From the NCBI RefSeq assembly GCF_015291625.1, contig NZ_CP030047.1, positions 4,836,001 through 4,900,000 on the forward strand: a DNA stretch of 64,000 nt, written 5' to 3'. Position 1 is the first letter of the stretch, and each line of letters begins with the position of its first letter. Below the pieces are notes generated by a model, which was not told where the DNA came from, did no database searches, and saw nothing but the letters and a program-made list of their open reading frames with translations. The DNA comes from Bradyrhizobium sp. CCBAU 53421 (lineage in GTDB: Bacteria; Pseudomonadota; Alphaproteobacteria; Rhizobiales; Xanthobacteraceae). Made by a program: the position numbers and the translations under genes. Positions 39,484 to 46,509 of this stretch are shown here, one piece after another.

Positions 39484-40497
39484 GTGACTACGCCCCCTCT
39501 CTCTCGACGTTCCGCGCTCGGCGTTCTCGCCGGAAGTCTGGTTGCTGGCAATGCGCGCGCGCAAACCGGGGCGGGCGCAGGTCCCGACCTCGGCGGCGTC
39601 ACCTTGCGGGTGGCGTACTACAAGGGCGGCTGGCGTCCGCTGCTGCAGGCGGCCGGCGAGGACAAGACGCCCTACCGGATCGAATGGAAGGAGCTCAACA
39701 ACGGCGTGCTCCACATCGAGGCGCTGAACGGCGACGCGCTCGATGTCGGCTCGGGCAGCGAGATTCCGGCGATGTTCGCCGCGCGCCAGAACGCCAAGGT
39801 GCGCTTCATCGCCGTTACCCATGAGGATCTCAACATCCAGGTCACGGTGGCGGCGAAGGACGCGCCGATCCATTCGATCGCTGACCTCAAGGGCAAGCGC
39901 GTCGGCTATGTGCGCGCGACCACGGCGCATTACTTCCTTGCCAAGCAACTCGAGGAGGCAGGCCTTGCGTTCAGCGATATCGAGGCGATCAATCTGACGC
40001 CGTCGGACGGCTACTCGGCGTTCGCCTCCGGCAAGCTCGATGCCTGGGCGATCTACGGCTACAACGGGCAGCTCGCTATCGCGAAGCAGGGCGCGCGGCT
40101 GCTCAAGACCGGCGTCGGCTATCTCTCGGGTAATTTCCCGATCTACGCCAATCCGAAGGCGGTCGACGATCCGCTGCGCCACGCGGCCGTCAGCGATTTC
40201 CTGCTGCGGATCCAGCGCGCCTATGCGTTCGCCAACAAGAACTTTCCGCTCTATGCGGCGGCGCAGGTGGCCGAAACCCATCTGCCGCTGCAGGACATTC
40301 TCGACCAGTTCGCGCGTCGCAGCGACGACTTCTCGCTCGCCGGCGTCAGCCCCGACGTGCCGGAGACCCACCAGAAGGTCGCCGACACCTTCCTCAAGCT
40401 CGGTGTGCTCGACGCGCGCGCCGAGGTCGGAAAATTCTGGGATACGAGCTTCAACGACGCGATCGCCGCGGGCGCTGCGAGGCTTGCGCGGAGTTGA
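39484..40497 (+). CDS. NitT/TauT-type substrate-binding protein
   Basis: 337 residues, GTG start. Tat-like leader RRSALGVLAGSLVAGNARAQ, cleaved near residue 28. Body resembles SsuA/NrtA-type binding proteins: VTLRVAYYKGGWRPLLQAAG, YRIEWKELNNGVLHIEALNG, DALDVGSGSEIPAMFAARQN, ADLKGKRVGYVRATTAHYF and LDAWAIYGYNGQLAI. Aliphatic sulfonates are the best guess for the ligand. As with the preceding binding protein, no permease or ATPase is present. Confidence 0.87.
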   Translation: MTTPPLSRRSALGVLAGSLVAGNARAQTGAGAGPDLGGVTLRVAYYKGGWRPLLQAAGEDKTPYRIEWKELNNGVLHIEALNGDALDVGSGSEIPAMFAARQNAKVRFIAVTHEDLNIQVTVAAKDAPIHSIADLKGKRVGYVRATTAHYFLAKQLEEAGLAFSDIEAINLTPSDGYSAFASGKLDAWAIYGYNGQLAIAKQGARLLKTGVGYLSGNFPIYANPKAVDDPLRHAAVSDFLLRIQRAYAFANKNFPLYAAAQVAETHLPLQDILDQFARRSDDFSLAGVSPDVPETHQKVADTFLKLGVLDARAEVGKFWDTSFNDAIAAGAARLARS

Positions 40498-40620
40498 CGG
40501 CGGCCGGCGGGTTACGCTTCGCGAACCCGCTCCCCGTGCTGTATGGTCGTCCTCGCTGACGGCGAGGCGCAGCCCCCTGCGCGCGAAGCGCGTCAGCCGA
40601 GCGCCAGGGGAGCCTTGTCC

Positions 40621-41186
40621 ATGCCACGGTCGATCGCCAGCGTCGCGGTTTTTTGCGGCTCGAATTTCGGCGACTCCGACGCCTATGCCGACGGTGCGCG
40701 GCGGCTCGGCCGCGCGTTGGCGGAAGCCGGCATCACCATGGTGTATGGCGGCACGACCAAGGGGCTGATGGGCGTCGTCGCCGATGCCCTGATCGAGGCG
40801 GGCCGCACGGCCCATGGCGTGATCACCGAAGCGCTGCGCCTGAAGGGCCACACGCACCCCGATCTTCACCGCAGCGAGATCGTCGCCACCTTGCGCAAAC
40901 GCAAGGAGCGGATGGCCGAACTTGCGGATGCCTTCATCGCGATGCCGGGCGGCAAGAGATGATGGAAGTCTGGACCATGAACCAGCTCGCGGAGATCGAC
41001 AAGCCGGTCGGTCTGCTGAACGTCGCGGATTTCTACCGGCCGTTCCTGGCCTTCATCGACCACATGGTGACCTGCAAATTCGTGCCGCCCGCGCACCGGC
41101 ATTCGATCTGCGTCGATCCCGATCCTGCCGCGCTGATCGGCCAATTGCGCAACTTTGTCCGCAGCGACGTGCCAAAATGGCTGTGA
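40621..41186 (+). pseudogene. LOG-family (TIGR00730) gene broken at the catalytic motif
   Basis: Upstream part: MPRSIASVAVFCGSNFGDSD to ADAFIAMPGGKR, then a stop at 40960-40962. Downstream in another phase: EMMEVWTMNQLAEIDKPVGL to DVPKWL, ending at 41186. An intact family member reads PGGxGTLEE at the join; here about 13 bp encoding GxGTL are missing after GGC (near 40952-40953). The enzyme (cytokinin riboside 5'-monophosphate phosphoribohydrolase / nucleotide nucleosidase type) would lack its catalytic PGGxGTxxE. Both halves otherwise keep the family sequence, so the loss is recent or an assembly error. Confidence 0.85.
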
Positions 41187-41511
41187 GCGCGATCGCTCAT
41201 TGTGCGTGCCATGTGAAGGATTTACGGCCCCAGCGTGACGGCTGGGGCCGCAGGAGGTGTTGTGCCTCTGGGGCAATGATCAGAGCACAGCCACCGAACG
41301 GCACACAGATGAGAAAGTTCCAACGTGGCCGGCTGTGCCGTGCTGCTATGCAGACCGGAAAGCTTGCAGGCTGCTACAGGGCCGTACCATGATGCTGGTG
41401 ACCGGATCGAATGCGAGTCTCGGCCCGGGCACGAGCCCCCAAAGGGGGCCGGCCCACTTTTATTTGTAGCTGATTGTCTTGCCTTATGCTGATTGCCGTT
41501 CGGAGCTGAAA
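41187..41511. other. Intergenic region with two strong stems
   Basis: 325 bases with no supportable gene. Stem 1: CGGCCCCAGC / GCTGGGGCCG at 41225-41250 (perfect 10 bp, no T-run). Stem 2 at 41427-41465 is terminator-like. The stretch between them could be a small RNA on the plus strand. Confidence 0.45.
41427..41465 (+). terminator. Candidate intrinsic terminator
   Basis: GGGC ... GCCCCC AAA GGGGGC .. GCCC, then AC and TTTTATTT. Right orientation for plus-strand transcription of the LOG pseudogene or of a small RNA. Confidence 0.5.
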
Positions 41512-41661
41512 TTGAATCACGACACGCTGGCCAAGCTCACCGTCACCATCATCGTCCTGGCCGCGCTGCTGGTGTGGCGTGTCGCCGACCAGAAGAAAGC
41601 GATCGCGTGCGGGACAAGCTGCCCGACCGACCTGTCGGCGAACCGCAAGCCTGCTGAGTAG
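41512..41661 (+). CDS. Small membrane-anchored peptide
   Basis: 49 residues from TTG 41512, with GGAG at 41502-41505. A hydrophobic helix (LTVTIIVLAALLVWRV) near the N-terminus is followed by a hydrophilic tail ADQKKAIACGTSCPTDLSAN with two Cys that could form a periplasmic disulfide. Function unknown. Codon third positions are GC-rich. The TTG start is inferred. Confidence 0.55.
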   Translation: MNHDTLAKLTVTIIVLAALLVWRVADQKKAIACGTSCPTDLSANRKPAE

Positions 41662-41744
41662 GATCGGAACGGCTCGGCAGCGCAATTCAAGAGAGGCCGA
41701 TCAGGCTGGTCGGTCGACGTCTCTCCCATTCAGCACGCAAGGCA

Positions 41745-42152
41745 TTAGCGCTTCGCGGGTTCGCCGCTCTTGTTGCCAGGCAATCCCTTGATGTTGGAAG
41801 GGTCCTGTTGCCGGACGTGCTGGTTCTGCGAGCTTGAGCCCACCGTGCTTTCTCCTTTGGCGGGCGGCCCGCTCTTGTTGCCCGGAGCTCCGCTGATTCC
41901 GGTCCCGGAATTCTGGGCGCTCGGAGACGTCGCGGCATCCGTGGAACCGGTGCTTGCATCGGGGCGTCCCGGAGGCGTCGCGGCGGCGCCGGGGCGGTCC
42001 TGATCTCCGACATAGCCGGATTCGCCGGAGTTCCGTGTCTTGGCGCCCTTATCGGCCTCATTTTGCAGGTTCTGGGCGGCCGCGTGTTGAACCAGCACTG
42101 GCCCGACGGCCATGACACCGGCGATGAGCAGTGCGAGTGTACGGGTCCTCAT
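41745..42152 (-). CDS. Exported low-complexity protein with GNKSG repeats
   Basis: 135 residues. Signal peptide LALLIAGVMAVGPVLVQHAAA cleaved around residue 25. The mature part is Gly/Ser/Pro/Asn-rich and probably disordered, with two copies of a motif: GAPGNKSGPPAKGE and, at the C-terminus, GLPGNKSGEPAKR. No domain is recognised. Start ATG 42152 has GAGGAGG upstream. A stress-type promoter-like site lies upstream at 42186-42210. Confidence 0.72.
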   Translation of the reverse strand: MRTRTLALLIAGVMAVGPVLVQHAAAQNLQNEADKGAKTRNSGESGYVGDQDRPGAAATPPGRPDASTGSTDAATSPSAQNSGTGISGAPGNKSGPPAKGESTVGSSSQNQHVRQQDPSNIKGLPGNKSGEPAKR

Positions 42153-42185
42153 GAGTGTCCTCCTCAAGATAGTCTCAGGACACAC

Positions 42186-42210
42186 AACACGCGCGGCGAC
42201 CAGCATTTCC
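42186..42210 (-). promoter_or_regulatory. Candidate EcfG-type promoter
   Basis: On the minus strand GGAAA-N16-TGTT, two mismatches from the general-stress consensus GGAAC-N16/17-CGTT. It would place the transcription start some 25 bases before the ATG of the exported GNKSG protein. The match is imperfect. Confidence 0.3.
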
Positions 42211-42293
42211 TAGCCGCATCGAAAAAACGTTGCGACGGAACTGATGTGGCTGGCGAGGGGTACCTTCGTCTGCGATACCCGGCTGCTTGCGGC

Positions 42294-43391
42294 TCACAGC
42301 CCGTGACGGCGGTTGCGCTCGGCACGCAGCGAGCTGCCGACGAAGCCGACGTCCTCGATCCCACGGTAGATTTCCTTCGAGCAAAGCAGCAGCGTCACCG
42401 CGACGGCGCCGACCGCGACCAGTGTGGTCACCAGCAGGGGATTGTCGCAGAACGCATTGAGCAGGTTCTCGAGCGGGCCAGGCCCGCCTGGTCGGCGTGC
42501 GACACAGACCGAGGTCGTTGCCAGCGTCCAGCCGCCGAGTGTCACGCAGGCCGCGTTGACGCTGGCGAGTGCGATGATGACGACGGCGAGGCCCTTCCTG
42601 ATCGACAGCGCGAGATCGACCAGCTTGATCACGGCGCAACATGCGACGACAAATCCCGTGGCCAGGATCCATCCCGGCATGCCTGCCGCCGGAGGCTGCA
42701 CCCGAAGGCCCCACAAGCCGAGCGCGGCCACGCCAGTGAGCAGCGCGAGATTGAGCTTCACGGCCTCCGGAAACCGGCAGCGAAGCACGTAGGCGTTGAA
42801 CTTCTCGATGAGGTCGAGCAGCGCGCAGCCGATCAGGCCCGCTGCGAAGCCGCCGAGATGCACGCCCCAGTCGATCCGCGAATTGCTGATCGCGAGCGCG
42901 ATGTTCAGCCCGATGTTGATGGCGAAGAAGTCGAAGCGGACATCGAGCTTGCCGAGGATCCACAGGCAGAGCAAAGCGCCGAGAATGCCCGAGGTGGCGC
43001 CGGAAGCGCCGACCGTCAGGTAGGGCGTCGTGTGGGTCGCATTGCCGACGATGGCGCCGAACACCATCGCGCAAAGATAGATGATAACGAAGTAGGTCGG
43101 CCCGACCCGCCGCTCGAGATGCCCGCCCCACAGCACGAGACACAGCATGTTGGTGGCGAGATGAATGAAGTTGACGTGCAGGAAGCCGTAGGCGAACAGC
43201 CGCCAGTATTCGTGCCGTGCCAGTGCGGCCGTGTACATGGCGCCATCGCGGAACAGCAGCTCGGCCGGCGCCGATGCGCCGCCGGCCTGGATGAAGCAGA
43301 ACCCCGAGGCCAGAACGGTCACCGTCATCAGCGCGTAGACCGCTGCGTGCGGGGTTTCGAAGAAGCCGGGGCTTGTGCGGTAAGCGGCCAT
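42294..43391 (-). CDS. Rhomboid family intramembrane serine protease
   Basis: 365 residues with about ten hydrophobic segments, six of which form the rhomboid core. Features: EYWRLFAYGFLHVNFIHLATNM (the H-N-H pattern of L1 and TM2), ERRVGPTYFVIIYL, catalytic Ser in VGASGATSGILGAL, and catalytic His in IDWGVHLGGFAAGLI. The C-terminal extension of about 150 residues adds further helices and ends in a cytoplasmic tail. ATG 43391 preferred; TTG 43403 also in frame. Substrate unknown. Confidence 0.9.
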   Translation of the reverse strand: MAAYRTSPGFFETPHAAVYALMTVTVLASGFCFIQAGGASAPAELLFRDGAMYTAALARHEYWRLFAYGFLHVNFIHLATNMLCLVLWGGHLERRVGPTYFVIIYLCAMVFGAIVGNATHTTPYLTVGASGATSGILGALLCLWILGKLDVRFDFFAINIGLNIALAISNSRIDWGVHLGGFAAGLIGCALLDLIEKFNAYVLRCRFPEAVKLNLALLTGVAALGLWGLRVQPPAAGMPGWILATGFVVACCAVIKLVDLALSIRKGLAVVIIALASVNAACVTLGGWTLATTSVCVARRPGGPGPLENLLNAFCDNPLLVTTLVAVGAVAVTLLLCSKEIYRGIEDVGFVGSSLRAERNRRHGL

Positions 43392-43559
43392 GATGACAGC
43401 CAAACGAGGTGGGTTCCACAGCGTAGCGAAGCAGTCTGAAAATTGCTACTTCCGCGTGCTTCGCCGTGCCTCTATCGGCCATCGCGTGGTGCGTATATCG
43501 TCGCTGCCAAATCGAAGATCGGCCCGGCGTGCCGGGTCGTGACGTTATGTGGGGATGCG

Positions 43560-44741
43560 ATGTCCGACATGCTGCTGTTTTCGCCGCTGACCATCCGCGG
43601 CGTCACGTTGAGGAACCGCATCGTGGTGCCGCCGATGCATCAATATTCGGCCGAGAAGGGCTTTCCGACCGACTGGCATCTGATGAATGCCGGCAAGTTC
43701 GCCGCCGGCGGCGCCGGTCTCGTGATCGTCGAATCGACCAAGGTCGAGCGGCGCGGTTGCGGAACGGTCGGCGATCTCGGCATCTGGGACGACAAGTTCG
43801 TCGCGCCGCTCGGCCGGCTCGTCAGCTTCATCAAGCAGCAGAACGCGACAGCCGGCATCCAGCTCGGCCATTCCGGCCGCAAGGCGCGCGCGAGCCGCCC
43901 GTGGGAGGGCGACCGGCCGCTCGAACGCAGCGCCGAGATCGAGGATTGGGATGCCTGGACGCCGGTGGCGCCGAGCGCGATCGCCCATAGCGAGCGCTGG
44001 CCGGTGCCGCGCGCGCTGGAGGCCCATGAGGTGAAGGACCTCGTCGCAGCCTGGGGGCAGGCGGCGCGGCGCGCGCACGACGCCGGATTCGATGTGCTGG
44101 AGCTGCACGGCGCCCATGGCTATCTCGTGCACGAATTCCTCTCCGCGCGCTCGAACCAGCGCAGCGACGAATATGGCGGCTCGGAAGCCAACCGGATGCG
44201 CTTCCTGATCGAGGTGACCGAGGCGGTGCGCGCCCACTGGCCGGATCACAAGCCGCTGTTCGTGCGGCTGTCAGTCGAGGACAATGCCGGCTGGGGTCCG
44301 GAACAGAGCGCGCGGCTAGCGGCGATCCTGAAGGCGAAGGGCGTCGACGTGATCGACTGCTCGTCGGGGGGAATCAGCGAGATGGCGCCGATCCTGGGCA
44401 AGGAGATCAAATACAACTATCAGGTGCCGCTGGCGGAATATGTCCGCCGCAATGCCGATATCATGACCATGGCGGTCGGCTTGATCATCCACGGTGACCA
44501 GGCCGAGCAAATCCTGCGTGACAAACAAGCAGATTTGATCGCGGTCGGCCGGGAAATCCTCAATAACCCCAATTGGCCGATGGATGCCGCGCTAAAACTC
44601 GGGGTTGAAGGGCCATTTCGCAATGTTCCTCCGCAGTTTGGCTATTGGTTGGGCACCCGGGCCAAGCGCGGATTCGGGACCCGGCCGTCGACCTGGCAGA
44701 ACGGGTTGCAGGAGGATGGCCAGCGGCCGACCGGGATCTGA
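43560..44741 (+). CDS. NADH:flavin oxidoreductase, Old Yellow Enzyme family
   Basis: 393 residues, FMN-binding TIM barrel, YqjM-like subgroup. Seen: LFSPLTIRGVTLRNRIVVPPMHQYS, HAPELAA-type substitute HGAHGYLVHEFLSARSNQR, GGAGLVIVESTKVERRG, IQLGHSGRKARASRPW, GPEQSARLAAILKAKGVDVI and, for the FMN end, VGREILNNPNWPMDAAL. It reduces activated double bonds such as those of enones or nitro compounds. Start at 43560 (MSDMLLFSPL); the upstream open frame lacks family similarity. Confidence 0.92.
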   Translation: MSDMLLFSPLTIRGVTLRNRIVVPPMHQYSAEKGFPTDWHLMNAGKFAAGGAGLVIVESTKVERRGCGTVGDLGIWDDKFVAPLGRLVSFIKQQNATAGIQLGHSGRKARASRPWEGDRPLERSAEIEDWDAWTPVAPSAIAHSERWPVPRALEAHEVKDLVAAWGQAARRAHDAGFDVLELHGAHGYLVHEFLSARSNQRSDEYGGSEANRMRFLIEVTEAVRAHWPDHKPLFVRLSVEDNAGWGPEQSARLAAILKAKGVDVIDCSSGGISEMAPILGKEIKYNYQVPLAEYVRRNADIMTMAVGLIIHGDQAEQILRDKQADLIAVGREILNNPNWPMDAALKLGVEGPFRNVPPQFGYWLGTRAKRGFGTRPSTWQNGLQEDGQRPTGI

Positions 44742-44931
44742 CTTGAGGCTGACCTGGCGCTGATTAAATGCTGGTTTTGGGCTGACCAGGGCATCCTGAC
44801 GGGACCGTAATGGTCCGGTGACAGGGCGGCCTTGATCCGACCAAAAAGCCGTTGTGTGGTGCCCCGCGTCGGGGTGAGGCGGGGCATATGTTGCGAAACG
44901 TTGCCGGCCGCTAGCGAAGGGATCACGGATA

Positions 44932-46281
44932 ATGCGCAAACATGTTGGCTTCTTCCTCGGGACGGTTGCGGGTGCGTGTCTCACCCTGCTCGTGGCCTCG
45001 CCGCAGGGGGCGCATCTGTTCGCCGTCGCCAATGCCGCCGCGCATTCCGACAACACCTATTCGCAGCTCAATCTGTTCGGCGAGGTGTTCGAGAAAATCA
45101 AGACCGACTACGTCGAGAAGCCCGAGGACTCCAAGCTCGTCGAGGGTGCGATCAACGGCATGATCTCCTCGCTCGATCCGCACTCCCGCTACATGAACGA
45201 GAAGGGCTGGGCGGAGATGCAGGAGACCACGCATGGCGAGTTCGGCGGGCTCGGCATCGAGGTCACGATGGAGGACGGTTTCGTCAAGGTGGTAGCGCCG
45301 ATCGACGACACGCCGGCCTCGCGCGCCGGCATCATGTCGGGCGACGTGATCACCTCGATCGACGACGAGCAGATCCAGGGCCTGACGCTCGACCAGGCCG
45401 TCAACAAGATGAAGGGCGCGCCCAACAGCTCGATCCGGCTGAAGATCATCCGCAAGGACGCCGACAAGCCGATCGAGATCTCGATCGTCAGAGAAATCAT
45501 CCGCGTCCGCCCGGTGAAGTATCACGTCGAAGGCGGCGACATCGGCTATATCAGGATCACCTCGTTCAACGAGCAGACCACCGAGGGCCTGCGCAAGGCG
45601 ATCGCGGAGGTCCAGAAGCAGGTCCCGCAGGACAAGCTCGCCGGCTATGTCGTCGACCTCCGCAACAATCCCGGTGGCCTGCTCGACCAGGCGGTCTCGG
45701 TGACCTCGACCTTGATGCAGCGCGGCGAGGTGGTCTCGACCCGCGGCCGCAATCCGGAAGAGACCCAGCGCTTCACCGCCCATGGCGGCGACATGACCAA
45801 GGGCAAGCCGCTCGTGGTGCTGATCAATGGCGGCTCGGCCTCGGCCTCCGAGATCGTCGCCGGCGCGCTGCACGACCACAAGCGCGCGACCCTGATCGGC
45901 ACCCGCTCGTTCGGCAAGGGCTCGGTGCAAACAATCATTCCGCTCGGCGCCGGCAACGGCGCGCTGGCGCTGACCACGGCGCGCTATTTCACCCCATCGG
46001 GCCATTCGATCCAGGCGCTCGGCATCAAGCCCGACATCGAGGTGCTGCAGGACGTGCCTGACGAGTTCAAGACCCGTTCCGAGATCAAGGGCGAGGCCTC
46101 GATGCGCGGCCATCTCTCCGCCGAGGGCGCCGAGCAGACCGGCTCGCAATCCTACGTGCCGCCGGACGAGAAGAACGACAAGGCGCTGGCCGCGGCGTTC
46201 AACCAGCTGCGCGGCGTCACCGTGAACGCCGACGCCAAGAACGCGGACAAGGCCGCGCAGAAGCGGCCGGTGCCGAACTAG
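44932..46281 (+). CDS. ctpA: C-terminal processing serine protease (S41, CtpA)
   Basis: 449 residues. Signal or anchor segment 5-25 (FFLGTVAGACLTLLVAS), then an N-terminal helical part, PDZ domain about 95-180 (GGLGIEVTMEDGFVKVVAP, GDVITSIDDEQIQG) and the S41 core. Catalytic Ser in NGGSASASEIVAGAL and Lys in GTRSFGKGSVQTIIPL. It cleaves periplasmic proteins at nonpolar C-termini. The C-terminal 60 residues are hydrophilic. Stands alone here; rhizobia often have a second CtpA elsewhere, so the symbol is a family assignment. Confidence 0.93.
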   Translation: MRKHVGFFLGTVAGACLTLLVASPQGAHLFAVANAAAHSDNTYSQLNLFGEVFEKIKTDYVEKPEDSKLVEGAINGMISSLDPHSRYMNEKGWAEMQETTHGEFGGLGIEVTMEDGFVKVVAPIDDTPASRAGIMSGDVITSIDDEQIQGLTLDQAVNKMKGAPNSSIRLKIIRKDADKPIEISIVREIIRVRPVKYHVEGGDIGYIRITSFNEQTTEGLRKAIAEVQKQVPQDKLAGYVVDLRNNPGGLLDQAVSVTSTLMQRGEVVSTRGRNPEETQRFTAHGGDMTKGKPLVVLINGGSASASEIVAGALHDHKRATLIGTRSFGKGSVQTIIPLGAGNGALALTTARYFTPSGHSIQALGIKPDIEVLQDVPDEFKTRSEIKGEASMRGHLSAEGAEQTGSQSYVPPDEKNDKALAAAFNQLRGVTVNADAKNADKAAQKRPVPN

Positions 46282-46295
46282 AACCTGATCCATGT

Positions 46296-46350
46296 AGCCT
46301 GGATGAAGCCATCGGGCGCGTTCGCGCGACCCGTTGGTTCCATCCGGGCG
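46296..46350. repeat. Short palindromic repeat between ctpA and the GGDEF gene
   Basis: The stretch starting TAGCCTGGATGAAGCCATCG and closing with CCATCCGGGCGACGCAGCC has complementary arms (GGATG/CATCC, CGCGTTCGCGCG core). It resembles other intergenic palindromes in this genus. It could act as a bidirectional terminator between the convergent genes. Confidence 0.4.
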
Positions 46351-46509
46351 ACGCAGCCGCCAAAATATCGAAAACAACCCCATGCAAAGTAGCCGGCGGC
46401 GGCTGGCGCTCGACCTGGCGATTTGACATGTCGGGCCTTTTCAGGGTATATTTCTAATATTCCGAAATCGTGAGGACGCCCCCCTCGAACTCCCGGCGTC
46501 CGAGAAGCC

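Noticed and set aside
40543..40620. Longer start for the LOG pseudogene at 40543
   Set aside because: The family N-terminus begins at 40621; the upstream part has no similarity.
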